From assembly GCF_000233715.2 (NCBI RefSeq), contig NC_021184.1, forward strand, positions 4,708,001 to 4,772,000: DNA of 64,000 nt, in the 5' to 3' direction. The notes beneath the pieces were generated by a model, which searched no databases, was not told where the DNA came from, and saw only the letters and a list, made by a program, of their open reading frames with translations. A program made the translations under genes and the position numbers. Shown in pieces: positions 43,904 through 53,703 of this stretch (within the stretch, counting starts at the first letter, position 1; each line of letters opens with the position of its first letter). Source of the stretch: Desulfoscipio gibsoniae DSM 7213. Lineage in GTDB: Bacteria > Bacillota > Desulfotomaculia > Desulfotomaculales > Desulfallaceae.

Positions 43904-44613
43904 TATTCCTCCCTGCAAATGTTATTTTTTTAGAAACTAGTCCAAAACTTGTCCATAACAATAATTTTGTTGTGTCTATTTATTGTAAACTAATTAACCA
44001 GTCACAGTCTATAGGTGGTACATGGCAATTTACCACGGATTCGGTAGTTGGTACTTATCGGCATTATACTTCCGCCAATTTTTACCCAATATACAAACGA
44101 CTCAACACCGGGCATGTTCAATTAGTCACAATGACAGGCATACATTTAAGTTATGTTTTTAATTATTTAACCGGTGAATTAGTTCCCGGCAAATAAAACG
44201 GGACTAAATAATTGAACTTGCTGCCAGAAGCGTGTTAAGAATCTATTCACCATGTAATGCTATTCGTTATATTTCTATAATATTCCTTCCATAAAAACGT
44301 TACTTTTCACTCAAGTCCCACGATTATATTTTAACTGACTGCTCGGCCATAGTCCACAGGTGGTAGATGGCAAAACTTCAGTAAGACACGGGGACGTTTC
44401 CGCTGTCTTACGCCTTCACTAAGTCACTAAAATAAGCCACGGAGACGTTTTTACTGCCTTACGCCCTTCGCTATGCTCCGGGGATACTAGAATCGTCCCC
44501 GCGACTCCGCTAATCTTTAAATTACGCTTTAGTGATAGTCACAGTTATTGCCCCAATTATGTCTATGTTATAATTATTCTCGGATGAAAAATGTCCTTCA
44601 GGGATGTGATAAT
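43904..44613. other. Long dsrA-hflX intergenic region
   Basis: About 700 bases between divergent genes. It should hold the dsrA promoter (only weak boxes seen on the minus strand near 43930-43970). A 74-codon open frame at 43972-44196 (+) overlaps that region, starts with GTG, has no ribosome-binding site and matches nothing I know. The phrase CAGGTGGTAGATGGCAA near 44357 repeats TAGGTGGTACATGGCAA near 44011, suggesting decayed duplicated sequence. A TATAAT at 44569-44574 may be the hflX -10 box. Confidence 0.45.
44381..44505. repeat. GGGACG-family repeats upstream of hflX
   Basis: GTAAGACACGGGGACGTTTC ... GTCTTAC (44381-44411) and a second, more decayed copy AATAAGCCACGGAGACGTTT (44430-44449) with GCCTTACGCCCTTCG, then GAATCGTCCCC. 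Same family as 5352, 29496 and 46395. Confidence 0.7.
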
Positions 44614-46404
44614 TTGACCAAAACAGTTTACGGTAACACCCGGGGTCTCAAAAAGGTTGACCTGGATTTATTGCAAGGAATTTACGAACTGGCAATTGAT
44701 AAAAACATGATTATATCGCTGGAAATAGCCCAAATTATGGCGGTTATATCCAGCAGTAACCAGCGGGAATTGGTCGTGTTTATGGACCGGCAGGGGAGGG
44801 TGGCATCCGTTGGTGTGGGCGATGCTGCCACGGTGCAGCTTAAAGCCCAAAGCAGGCGGCGAGGTGAACACCGTCTGGCAGGCTTGCGATGCATCCATAC
44901 CCACCCATCGGGCAGCGGGCAGTTAAGCGCGGTTGACTACGCGGCTCTTTACGATATGCGCCTTGATGTGATGGTAGCCCTGGGAGTGCAGGACGGTAAA
45001 ATAAAGGAAGCCTGTTTGGCCTGCCTGGAACCCCGGGACGGACAACTTACTCAAAACTTTCAAAATTTTGGTCCAATGTCTTTTGCGCAATTGGCCGCAT
45101 TCCCTTTAACGGCGTTAATCCAAGACATTGAAGATAGCATCAAACCTCCTGCGGCGGTATCGACAAGCAAAACCCGGCAAATCGAGAAAGCTATCCTGGT
45201 TACCATAGCCGGTGAGGACACCCTTGACGAACTGGCCTTGCTGGCCGACACTGCGGGAGCAACACCCGTGGCCAGAGTGACCCAGCACAGGAAAAAGCCT
45301 GATACAGCGTTTTTTATCGGGCGGGGCAAGGTGGAAGAATTGGCTTTGCACAGGCAGAGCCTGGGAGCCGAGTTGGTTATATTTGACGACGAATTAACCC
45401 CCACCCAGGCCCGCAATTTGGAACACGCCATTGGCTGCCGCATTGTAGACCGTACAACGTTAATACTGGACATTTTTGCCCAGCGTGCCCGCACTAAAGA
45501 GGGAAAGCTGCAGGTTGAACTGGCCCAGCTGCGTTATTTATTACCCCGCCTAACCGGGCTGGGCACCGCCCTGTCCCGCCTGGGCGGCGGCATAGGCACC
45601 CGCGGCCCGGGTGAAACCAAGCTGGAAACAGACCGCCGCCATATCAGGCGGCGTATTGATGAGCTTACCAACGCCCTGGAACAAGTGCGCCGGCACCGTC
45701 AACAGCAAAGGCAAAACCGGCGTGAATCGGCCTCGCCTGTGGTGGCCCTGGTTGGGTATACCAATGCCGGTAAAAGCACTTTATTAAACGCCCTTACCCA
45801 AGCGCAGGTGTATACGGCAAACCAGCTATTTGCCACCCTGGATACCACCACCCGGCGATTGCAACTGCCCGGCAACCGGGAAGTGCTTTTAACCGATACA
45901 GTGGGCTTCATCCGCAAACTACCCCACCATTTGGTAAAGGCCTTTCGCGCCACATTGGAGGAAGTCATTGAAGCAGATCTTTTGCTGCACGTGGTGGATG
46001 CATCTCATGCCGGTTTAGCCGAACAAATTGCTGCAGTGGAAGCTGTTTTGAAAGAGCTGGGGGTGCAGGATAAACATACCATACTGGTTTTTAACAAAAT
46101 AGATCAGCCGGTCAACCATCAACTGCTGGAGCAAGTTAAACTATCATACCACTGCCAGTTTGTTGAAGTATCCGCCCACACCGGCACAGGCCTTGAGCAG
46201 CTAAAAGAATTAATCGCCCAAAATACACTTCACCAGCAACGACTGCTTAAAGGCCGGCTGCCGTATGATAGAACGGACCTGGTGGCCCTGTTGCACCAGC
46301 ACGGGAAAGTTTATAGCGAAAAATACGGCCCGGAAGGCATCCAGGTGGAAGCGGCAGTGGATGAATGTTACTGGGCGGCACTGGCCCCGTATCTTAAGAC
46401 ATAG
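44614..46404 (+). CDS. hflX: GTPase HflX with long N-terminal extension
   Basis: About 596 aa. Residues from about 190 are a standard HflX (GGGIGTRGPGETKLETDRR linker, G1 VGYTNAGKST, G3 DTVGFIRKLP, G4 NKID), a ribosome-splitting rescue GTPase. The first 180 residues are an extra domain with an HTHPSGSG motif, as in several clostridial HflX proteins. Start not certain: TTG 44614 follows CAGGGATGTG; ATG 44584 is nearer the TATAAT box. The stop TAG lies inside a GGGACG repeat. Confidence 0.93.
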   Translation: MTKTVYGNTRGLKKVDLDLLQGIYELAIDKNMIISLEIAQIMAVISSSNQRELVVFMDRQGRVASVGVGDAATVQLKAQSRRRGEHRLAGLRCIHTHPSGSGQLSAVDYAALYDMRLDVMVALGVQDGKIKEACLACLEPRDGQLTQNFQNFGPMSFAQLAAFPLTALIQDIEDSIKPPAAVSTSKTRQIEKAILVTIAGEDTLDELALLADTAGATPVARVTQHRKKPDTAFFIGRGKVEELALHRQSLGAELVIFDDELTPTQARNLEHAIGCRIVDRTTLILDIFAQRARTKEGKLQVELAQLRYLLPRLTGLGTALSRLGGGIGTRGPGETKLETDRRHIRRRIDELTNALEQVRRHRQQQRQNRRESASPVVALVGYTNAGKSTLLNALTQAQVYTANQLFATLDTTTRRLQLPGNREVLLTDTVGFIRKLPHHLVKAFRATLEEVIEADLLLHVVDASHAGLAEQIAAVEAVLKELGVQDKHTILVFNKIDQPVNHQLLEQVKLSYHCQFVEVSAHTGTGLEQLKELIAQNTLHQQRLLKGRLPYDRTDLVALLHQHGKVYSEKYGPEGIQVEAAVDECYWAALAPYLKT

Positions 46405-46473
46405 GGACGTTTCCATTGTCTTACCCCGGCACTTCCAAGCCACGAGAGGCATAAAGACGTTTCCGTGTCTTCC
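46395..46473. repeat. GGGACG-family repeats containing the hflX stop codon
   Basis: TTAAGACATAGGGACGTTTC ... TTGTCTTA (46394-46423) includes the last codons (Lys, Thr) and TAG of hflX. A second copy, ATAAAGACGTTTCCGTGTCTT, follows at 46452-46472. Confidence 0.75.
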
Positions 46474-46567
46474 TTCGGTCCTTTGCAGCACATAAAGTGA
46501 GTAAGCCAGGGAACGCTACCTTCATCTTCTAATGGTCTTTTGGCCCTTCGTTGCTTCTGAAACGCTT

Positions 46568-46660
46568 GAAAAATCCGCACGAGATTCACTTCGGAATTCT
46601 ACGTTGGCTCGGCTTCTGCGGTACTCACTCATTTCCGTATAGACTCCGTACCTCAATGCT
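46568..46660. repeat. Dispersed element, copy 2 (inverted relative to copy 1)
   Basis: Read on the minus strand it gives TCTATACGGAAATGAG ... CCGAGCCAAC ... CGAAGTGAATCTCGTGCGG, matching the element at 5640-5720 at about 80% by eye. It is flanked by CTTGAAAAATCC, a degenerate version of copy 1's terminal repeat. Confidence 0.6.
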
Positions 46661-46675
46661 TTTGTCGCCTTGATA

Positions 46676-46734
46676 GGTGCCAGATGTTGAAAGGTTGAAA
46701 ATCAAAGATTTTCAACCTTTCAACATCTGGCACC
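46676..46734. repeat. GGTGCC...GGCACC palindrome, copy D
   Basis: Perfect 28-base arms around AAA. The outer arm is GGTGCCAGATGTTGAAAGG, with A-T pairs in two positions where copy A has G-C; both arms changed together. Confidence 0.95.
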
Positions 46735-46741
46735 TAAACCA

Positions 46742-46780
46742 AAGAAAGACCTCTCCTTTGTTAGTTGCATGGAGAGGTCC
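46742..46780 (-). terminator. Terminator after glnS
   Basis: On the minus strand GACCTCTCC pairs with GGAGAGGTC, 14-base loop, followed by TTTCTTT, 17 bases beyond the glnS stop. Confidence 0.85.
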
Positions 46781-46796
46781 TTTTAAGTATTTTAAT

Positions 46797-48494
46797 CTAT
46801 TTATTACCCTGTGCCTTTTGTATCTTAGCCCAGGAATCCTTTAATGAAACGATCCGGTTAAACACCGGTTGACCGGCAGTTGTTTCCGTATCAACGCAAA
46901 AATACCCCTGTCTTAAAAATTGGTACCGGTTCCCCGGGTGCACGTCCGCCAGGCTGGGTTCCACCAGGCAAGAGGTCAATATCTCCAGCGAGCCGGGATT
47001 TATATTGGACCTGAAATCTTCATCCTCTTCCGGGTTTTCTTTTATGAAAAGGTGGTCATACAAACGCACTTCGGCTTTAACCGCGTGGGCGGCTGAAACC
47101 CAGTGCAGTGTGCCCTTTACCTTGCGCACCTCATTAGACATGCCGCTGCGGGTATCGGGATCATAGGTGCAATGCAGCTCTAATACCTGACCGGTTTGCT
47201 CGTCTTTGACCACCCGCTCGCATTTAATAATATAAGCATGTTTAAGCCTTACCTCACGGCCCGGAGCCAGGCGGAAAAATTTCCTTGGGGGGTCTTCCCG
47301 AAAATCATCTTGTTCAATATACAGTTCCCGTGTAAAAGGCACCTGCCGGAATCCCATATCGGGATGCTCGGGGTTATTCTCGGCATCCATCATTTCCACA
47401 CGGTCTTCCGGGTAGTTATCGATGATAACTTTGAGCGGATGCAACACTGCCATCGCACGCAGCGCCCGGTCATTTAAATCTTCTCGGATGCAGTGTTCCA
47501 GCATGGCTATATCAACAAAACTATTGCTTTTAGCCACGCCGATCCGATCACAAAAGTCCCGAACGGCTTCCGGAGTATAGCCGCGCCTGCGCAAACCAGA
47601 TATAGTGGGCATGCGCGGGTCATCCCAACCACTGACAAACCCCTGCTCCACCAGCGCCCGCAGCTTACGCTTGCTCATCACAGTATGGCTGAGATTGAGC
47701 CGGGCAAATTCAATTTGCTGCGGGCGACAAGGAACGTCCAAGTTATCCAGCACCCAATCGTACAGCGGGCGGTGATCTTCAAACTCCAATGTGCATATGG
47801 AATGGGTAACTTCCTCAATGGCATCCGAAATTGGGTGGGCAAAGTCATACATGGGATAAATGCACCATTTATCGCCCGTACGGTGATGATTGGCCCGCTG
47901 AATGCGGTACAGCACCGGGTCACGCATGTTTAAATTAGGCGATTTCATATCTATTTTCGCCCGCAGCACCCGGGACCCGTCCGGGAATTCTCCAGCCCTC
48001 ATTCGCTGGAATAAATCCAGGTTCTCCTCCACCGAGCGGGTACGGTAGAGACTGTCTTTTCCAGGCTCTGTAAGAGTGCCACGATACTCCCTGATTTGCT
48101 CCGCAGTTAGATCGCAGACATAGGCTTTGCCAGCTTTGATTAACGCAACGGCATACCCGTAGAGCTGTTCAAAATAATCTGAAGCATAAAACAGCCGGTC
48201 ACCCCAATCAAAGCCCAGCCACTTAACATCTGCCTTAATGGAATCGACATATTCGACTTCCTCTTTAGTTGGGTTGGTATCGTCAAAACGCAGGTTACAT
48301 AGACCATGATATGCTTCCGCCAGGCCGAAATTCAAACAAATGGACTTGGCATGTCCAATGTGCAGATACCCGTTTGGTTCAGGTGGAAACCTGGTGTGTA
48401 CCCGACTATCGTTTTTATCTTGCTTTAAATCCTCATTGATAATATTCTGAATAAAATTTGTACCGCCGGATAATTCATTTTGTGGGGCCTTCAT
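46797..48494 (-). CDS. glnS: Glutaminyl-tRNA synthetase
   Basis: 565 aa. Class I synthetase with HIGH in [15 protein letters not shown] and KMSKS as VMSKRKL, then the anticodon-binding beta barrels. GlnRS is uncommon in Firmicutes, most of which form Gln-tRNA by GatCAB amidation; its presence suggests an old transfer. ATG 48494 lies 12 bases after AGGAGGAG. Confidence 0.95.
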   Translation of the reverse strand: MKAPQNELSGGTNFIQNIINEDLKQDKNDSRVHTRFPPEPNGYLHIGHAKSICLNFGLAEAYHGLCNLRFDDTNPTKEEVEYVDSIKADVKWLGFDWGDRLFYASDYFEQLYGYAVALIKAGKAYVCDLTAEQIREYRGTLTEPGKDSLYRTRSVEENLDLFQRMRAGEFPDGSRVLRAKIDMKSPNLNMRDPVLYRIQRANHHRTGDKWCIYPMYDFAHPISDAIEEVTHSICTLEFEDHRPLYDWVLDNLDVPCRPQQIEFARLNLSHTVMSKRKLRALVEQGFVSGWDDPRMPTISGLRRRGYTPEAVRDFCDRIGVAKSNSFVDIAMLEHCIREDLNDRALRAMAVLHPLKVIIDNYPEDRVEMMDAENNPEHPDMGFRQVPFTRELYIEQDDFREDPPRKFFRLAPGREVRLKHAYIIKCERVVKDEQTGQVLELHCTYDPDTRSGMSNEVRKVKGTLHWVSAAHAVKAEVRLYDHLFIKENPEEDEDFRSNINPGSLEILTSCLVEPSLADVHPGNRYQFLRQGYFCVDTETTAGQPVFNRIVSLKDSWAKIQKAQGNK

Positions 48495-48628
48495 ACTTTA
48501 TCTATTCTCCTCCTTGAGCAGGCATTGTATGGCACGTTTAAATTTGGTTCATATTTCCATATATTACCCAAAAATACTGCCAATTATGTGGCTAATACAT
48601 TTTCTCTCGTTTTCTACATTTATGTCAA

Positions 48629-48690
48629 CAGGCAAGTGAGGACGTTTTGCCTACCCCTAAAGGACAAGCAAAAGCGTCCCCACTTACCTG
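48629..48690. repeat. Imperfect inverted repeat between glnS and icd
   Basis: CAGGCAAGTGAGGACGTTTTGC pairs, with a few mismatches, with GCAAAAGCGTCCCCACTTACCTG. It is related to the GGGACG family and begins 8 bases after the icd stop. No T-run. Confidence 0.7.
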
Positions 48691-48697
48691 CTCAAAC

Positions 48698-49903
48698 TTA
48701 CCGTCTTCCCAGGCGTGCATTAACTTCTTGCAGAAATTCCCGGGTATTGACTATCTTCTTTTCCCCTTCTGCCAGCAAGGCCAAGTCTTTGGTCATTATC
48801 CCTGCTTCTATGGTATCTACGGCTGCTTGTTCCAGATCGGCGGCAAATTGAACTAAACTGGAGATGCCGTCCAATTCACCTCTTTTTCTCAATGCGCCTG
48901 TCCAGGCAAATAAAGTGGCCACCGGATTGGTTGACGTTTTTTCACCCTTTAAATACTGATAATAATGCCTGGTCACTGTACCATGGGCAGCCTCGTACTC
49001 AAAACAACCATCAGGCGAAACCAAAACCGAAGTCATCATGGCCAGGCTGCCAAAGGCGGTGGCCACCATATCCGACATTACATCACCGTCATAATTTTTA
49101 CAGGCCCAGATAAAGCCACCGGAACTGCGGATTACCCTGGCCACGGCATCATCAATGAGTGTATAGAAGTATTCAATTCCCGCCGCTGAAAACTTGTCCT
49201 GGTACTCCCTGGTATAGATGTCTTGGAAAATATCTTTAAAGTTATGGTCGTATTTTTTAGAAATGGTGTCCTTTGTGGCAAACCACAGGTCCTGCTTCTG
49301 GTCCAGCGCGAAATTAAAGCAGGCCCTGGCAAAGCTCTCAATGGATTTATCCAGGTTGTGCATAGCCATAATAATGCCGGGCCCGGCAAAATCGTGGATA
49401 ACCTCTCTGGATACATGCCCATCTTGCCCCGTGAAGACAATCTCCGCCTGACCTTTTCCTTCAATCTTCATTTCCACACCTTTGTAAACATCGCCGTAAG
49501 CGTGCCTGGCAATAGTAATAGGCTTTTCCCATGTTTTTATAAAGGGTTTTATATTGTTGACAATTATCGGCGTGCGGAAAACCGTGCCGTCCAGAATCGC
49601 CCGAATCGTGCCATTAGGGCTTTTCCACATCTGCTTCAAGTTATATTCTTTAACCCGCTGAGCATTGGGGGTAATGGTGGCGCATTTGACCGCCACACCA
49701 TATTCCTTGGCAGCCCGGGCAGCTTCCACCGTAATCCGGTCCTCTGTTTCATCCCTCTTCTCAAGTCCCAGGTCAAAGTATACTGTTTTTAAATCTATGT
49801 AAGGAGTCAATAAAATCTCTTTAATATCCCGCCAGATAACTCTGGTCATTTCGTCGCCGTCAATTTCCACTATTGGAACTTTCATTTGAATTTTATCTTC
49901 CAT
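48698..49903 (-). CDS. icd: Isocitrate dehydrogenase, NADP-type (eukaryote-like subfamily)
   Basis: 401 aa. It oxidises isocitrate to 2-oxoglutarate. [14 protein letters not shown] at the N-terminus, [17 protein letters not shown] substrate loop and [12 protein letters not shown] metal site are those of the mitochondrial/eukaryote-like NADP-IDH subfamily. ATG 49903 follows GGGGAG. It stands alone with its own repeats and gap upstream. Confidence 0.93.
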   Translation of the reverse strand: MEDKIQMKVPIVEIDGDEMTRVIWRDIKEILLTPYIDLKTVYFDLGLEKRDETEDRITVEAARAAKEYGVAVKCATITPNAQRVKEYNLKQMWKSPNGTIRAILDGTVFRTPIIVNNIKPFIKTWEKPITIARHAYGDVYKGVEMKIEGKGQAEIVFTGQDGHVSREVIHDFAGPGIIMAMHNLDKSIESFARACFNFALDQKQDLWFATKDTISKKYDHNFKDIFQDIYTREYQDKFSAAGIEYFYTLIDDAVARVIRSSGGFIWACKNYDGDVMSDMVATAFGSLAMMTSVLVSPDGCFEYEAAHGTVTRHYYQYLKGEKTSTNPVATLFAWTGALRKRGELDGISSLVQFAADLEQAAVDTIEAGIMTKDLALLAEGEKKIVNTREFLQEVNARLGRR

Positions 49904-50115
49904 ATATACCAAACTCCCCTTTCATATCAGTACATTATACAACATCTCCGTTTACCAAGAAAGAGCAAGTAGGGCGGGTTCCCAACAGGAGCAATCGAAA
50001 GTTTTACACGAAAAAGGCTCAACTGCTGCATATTAGTAAGCAATTAAGCCTTGCTAAAACCTGCGCCTCCACATAGACAAATATAGCTTTGGTGTATTTT
50101 TGCCAACATTACAGA

Positions 50116-50150
50116 AACAAAGCCCAGGAACTTTCCTTCCCGGGCTTGGC
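50116..50150 (-). terminator. Terminator of the hydrogenase operon
   Basis: On the minus strand AAGCCCGGGAA pairs with TTCCTGGGCTT (one wobble), followed by TGTTTCTG, about 30 bases after hydA. The rest of the 270-base icd-hydA gap holds nothing recognised. Confidence 0.75.
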
Positions 50151-50176
50151 TTTTATGAATTTTAGTGCACGAGGCT

Positions 50177-51961
50177 TCATATTCTTTCCCTTTCTTCAAA
50201 ATGGGTATGGAGAAGTTCATGTGCCCGTTTGCCAAAGGGCTCTCCCAGATAATTCTTATAAAGCTCCAGGATCTCCTTATTCTCGTGGGATTTTCTCACT
50301 TTTTTATTTCTATCCTCTGCATAAATGGCTTCTCTGCGCTTCTTGATGACCTCATCATTTCCATGGTGATAAGGTTGCCCCCCTCCAGCAATACAACCAC
50401 CGGGGCAAGCCATGATTTCAATTGCATGATAATTGGCTTTACCATCCCTAATATCCTCTAAAATATGCCGTGCATTACCCAGACCGCTGGCAATTCCGAT
50501 TTTAAGCTCCTGATCACCTATTTTTACAGTAGCTCTACGAACACCTTCCATTCCTCTTAACTCCTCAAACTCAACCTTATCAAGCGGTTTACCTGTCATC
50601 CATTCAGAAGCGGTACGGAGTGCCGCTTCAATGACTCCTCCGGCTGTACCGAATATAACAGATGCACCTGTTGCTTCCCCCAGAGGACTGTCAAATTTGC
50701 TATCCGGCAGTTTGACAAATTCAATTCCCGCTTCCTTAATCATTGCCCCCAGTTCGCGGGTTGTAATAACAATATCCACATTGTTATGTTCATCCTTCGT
50801 AAGTTCCGGACGTTTGGCCTCCGCCTTTTTGGCTATGCAAGGCATGACCGATACTACCACAATATTATCAGGATCCAAACCTTTTTTCTCTGCATAATAA
50901 GTTTTGGCAATGGTTCCAAGCATAATATGTGGTGACTTGCAGGTAGAAGGAACATGGATCAACTCCGGAAATTGGTGCTCAATAAACTTGACCCAGGCGG
51001 GGCAGCAGTTTGTTAATATCGGTAGTGTTTTATTGTTTTTAAGGCGATAAATAAGCTCCGAAGCTTCCTCCATGATAGTAAGGTCCGCTCCAAAATTCGT
51101 ATCGAATACTGCATCAAATCCCATGCGTTTTAAAGCAGTTACCATTTTGCCGGTAACAATGGTCCCGGGTTCCATGCCAAAAAGTTCCCCCAGTGCAACA
51201 CGGATGGCGGGGGCGGTTTGGACTACCACATACTTATCAGGATCATTGATGGCCTCCCAAACCTTATCGCAGTGAAAGGCTTCGGTAAGGGCTGCTGTGG
51301 GACAAACCATCACGCATTGTCCACAATACGTACAAGAAGACTCCACCATGGGGATATTGGCAAAGGGGCCAACAAAAGCATTAAAGCCACGACCAATGCC
51401 TGAAAGAATCCCACAGGTTTGCACCTCATTGCATGCAGTCTCGCAGCGCCTGCAATAAATACACTTGTTGGCATCCTTAACAATAGCATCGCTGGACATA
51501 TCCTTGGGATAGTCCATCCTCTCCCCTTCCCAACGAATCTCCCTTACATTCAGCTCCTCTGCAAGGGATTGAAGCTCACATTCCAGATTTTTGGGACATG
51601 TGAAACATTCATTAGGGTGGTTTGATAATAGTAATTCCACTGCCATTCTTCTAGCTGTGATAGCCCGAATGGTATCGGTCCGTACCACCATTCCCTCCTG
51701 TGCTTTGGTAACGCAGGAGGGTACCAGTTTATTTCGATTATTCCTTGCATCAACCAGCTCTACCATACATACTCTACAGGAAGCTGTTTTATTGTATAAT
51801 TGGAAATCGTGCAAGTCCAGATGGCACAGGGTAGGGATTTTGACACCCGCTTCATGAGCCGCCTCCAGAATCGTTATTCCTTCGGGGACAGTCAACTCCT
51901 GGTCATTGATACGGATATGTATGTTTTTTTTATCTGCATGATTATGCTGCTCAGCTAAAAT
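50177..51961 (-). CDS. hydA: [FeFe]-hydrogenase catalytic subunit (HydA/HndD type), apparent ATT start
   Basis: About 594 aa from ATT 51961. Domains in order: N-terminal [2Fe-2S] (CHLDLH, CRVCMVEL), His-ligated [4Fe-4S] (HPNECFTCPKNLEC), 2[4Fe-4S] (CIYCRRCETAC, CTYCGQCVMVC), H-cluster with L1 TNCCPAW, L2 MPCIAKKAE, L3 EIMACPGGCIAGGGQP, and the small C-terminal subunit. L1 normally reads TSCCP; the Asn is unusual. No ATG/GTG/TTG precedes TTG 51895, which cuts the first strand; ATT 51961 sits 6 bases after AGGGGGTG. Third gene of the hydCBA operon. Confidence 0.93.
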   Translation of the reverse strand: MLAEQHNHADKKNIHIRINDQELTVPEGITILEAAHEAGVKIPTLCHLDLHDFQLYNKTASCRVCMVELVDARNNRNKLVPSCVTKAQEGMVVRTDTIRAITARRMAVELLLSNHPNECFTCPKNLECELQSLAEELNVREIRWEGERMDYPKDMSSDAIVKDANKCIYCRRCETACNEVQTCGILSGIGRGFNAFVGPFANIPMVESSCTYCGQCVMVCPTAALTEAFHCDKVWEAINDPDKYVVVQTAPAIRVALGELFGMEPGTIVTGKMVTALKRMGFDAVFDTNFGADLTIMEEASELIYRLKNNKTLPILTNCCPAWVKFIEHQFPELIHVPSTCKSPHIMLGTIAKTYYAEKKGLDPDNIVVVSVMPCIAKKAEAKRPELTKDEHNNVDIVITTRELGAMIKEAGIEFVKLPDSKFDSPLGEATGASVIFGTAGGVIEAALRTASEWMTGKPLDKVEFEELRGMEGVRRATVKIGDQELKIGIASGLGNARHILEDIRDGKANYHAIEIMACPGGCIAGGGQPYHHGNDEVIKKRREAIYAEDRNKKVRKSHENKEILELYKNYLGEPFGKRAHELLHTHFEERERI

Positions 51962-51975
51962 TTTTCACACCCCCT

Positions 51976-53703
51976 TTATGATTTCAAACCAATTTTATTC
52001 TTTGGCACATACCTTCCCTCTCCCTGGGGATGATCTACATCCTTGATAAAGGCCAAATATTCATGCCAGAAGTGTTTCATAGTACTAATAACTGGATTGG
52101 GGGCTGTTTGACATAGTCCACACAGAGAACTGTCCTTTATCATGTATGCCAACTGCTTCAAGGCATCCAGGTCCGCCATGGTAGCCTTTCCTGATGTTAT
52201 TTTGTGGAGCATTTCAAAAAGTCTTTTGGTGCCTATGCGTCCCGGTACGCACCTTCCGCAAGCCTCATCCATAGTAAACTCTAAATAAAACTTTGCTATA
52301 TTGACCATATTGTCATCTTCATCCATGATAATCATGCCGCCTGAACCCATCATGGAGCCTGTCTCCAAAAGGTTGTCATAGTCAATAGGTGTATCCAGTC
52401 CCTTTTCCGTAATTACCCCGCCGGAGGGGCCTCCCGTCTGCACGGCTTTAAACTTTTTACCATTAGGAATACCACCTCCGATGTCAAAAATTATTTCACG
52501 CAAGGTAATGCCCATTGGTACCTCTACCAATCCAACATTATTTATCTTACCTGCCAGGGCAAAGACCTTGGTACCCTTACTTTTTTCCGTCCCCATGGTC
52601 GCAAACCACTCTGCTCCCCTGGATATAATCACCGGAATATTGGCAAATGTCTCCACATTGTTTACACAAGTAGGATGTCCCCAATAGCCCTCTTCAGCTG
52701 GATATGGCGGCTTATAATTAGGTTCGCCCCGCTTACCTTCGCAGGAGTTGATAAGCGCGGTTTCTTCTCCACAAACAAAGGCACCCGCCCCATATTTGAG
52801 CCTAATATCAAAGTTGAAGTCTACTCCAAAAATTCTTTTCCCCAAAAAACCCAGTTCTCTAGCTTGCTGCATGGCAGTGGTCAGCCGGGAGATTGCCAGG
52901 GGGTATTCTGCACGAATATAGACTATCCCCTTGTCTGCACCGATTGCATATGCACCGATGGCCATAGCCTCTATTACACTATGGGGATCACCTTCTAAAA
53001 TGCTTCGATCCATGAAAGCCCCCGGATCCCCTTCATCCGCATTGCAGATGATGAACTTTTCTTCATCTTCTTGCTGTCTGGTAATCTCCCATTTAAGCCC
53101 CGTAGAGAAACCTCCGCCTCCTCGCCCGCGAAGACCTGATTTTTTTACGGTCTCAATAACTTCATCCCGGGACATTTGTGTTAGCGCCTTTCCTAATGCT
53201 TCATAGCCGCCTAACGCAATATATTCATAAATATTCTCCGGATTAATCAACCCGCAGTTGCGAAGCGCAACACGGAGCTGTTTTTTATAAAAAGTCATCT
53301 CTTCCTGTGTATGAACTTTTTCCTTTTTCCGGGGATCTTCATACAGGAGTCTCTCTACCCTTCTGCCTTTGATAATATGCTCTTCAACAATTTCCTTGAC
53401 ATCCTTCAATCCTACACGGACATAGAATACATTATCGGGCTCGATTTTTACGATTGGCCCTTGTTCACAAAATCCAAAGCAGCCTGTACGAATTACCTTA
53501 ACTTGCTCGACCATGCCCCGGGTTTTTAAAAGGGCTGTTAATATTTGTATGATTTTATCACTATTGTTTGCCAGGCACCCTGTGCCTCCACAGACTAAAA
53601 TATTTTTCTCTGTTGCTGTAGTATCCCGGTGAAGTCTCGGCTTGATTTTGCCTTTAGATTCCTGTTTTATTTTAGATAACTCCTCCAGGGATTTTATCTG
53701 CAT
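51976..53703 (-). CDS. hydB: NAD(P)-linked hydrogenase flavoprotein subunit (HydB/NuoF type)
   Basis: 575 aa. N-terminal thioredoxin-like [2Fe-2S] (VCGGTGCLANN ... GCFGFCEQGP), then NuoF with FMN/NADH sites (GLRGRGGGGFSTGLKWE) and the [4Fe-4S] ligands CGRCVPG and SLCGLCQ. The extra C-terminal ferredoxin domain of Thermotoga HydB is missing. It overlaps hydC by 10 bases (ATGCAGATAA). With HydA and HydC it may be electron-bifurcating. Confidence 0.93.
   Translation of the reverse strand: MQIKSLEELSKIKQESKGKIKPRLHRDTTATEKNILVCGGTGCLANNSDKIIQILTALLKTRGMVEQVKVIRTGCFGFCEQGPIVKIEPDNVFYVRVGLKDVKEIVEEHIIKGRRVERLLYEDPRKKEKVHTQEEMTFYKKQLRVALRNCGLINPENIYEYIALGGYEALGKALTQMSRDEVIETVKKSGLRGRGGGGFSTGLKWEITRQQEDEEKFIICNADEGDPGAFMDRSILEGDPHSVIEAMAIGAYAIGADKGIVYIRAEYPLAISRLTTAMQQARELGFLGKRIFGVDFNFDIRLKYGAGAFVCGEETALINSCEGKRGEPNYKPPYPAEEGYWGHPTCVNNVETFANIPVIISRGAEWFATMGTEKSKGTKVFALAGKINNVGLVEVPMGITLREIIFDIGGGIPNGKKFKAVQTGGPSGGVITEKGLDTPIDYDNLLETGSMMGSGGMIIMDEDDNMVNIAKFYLEFTMDEACGRCVPGRIGTKRLFEMLHKITSGKATMADLDALKQLAYMIKDSSLCGLCQTAPNPVISTMKHFWHEYLAFIKDVDHPQGEGRYVPKNKIGLKS

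Noticed and set aside
43972-44196. 74-codon open frame (+) upstream of hflX
   Set aside because: GTG start without a ribosome-binding site, overlaps the expected dsrA promoter region, and the protein matches nothing I recognise.
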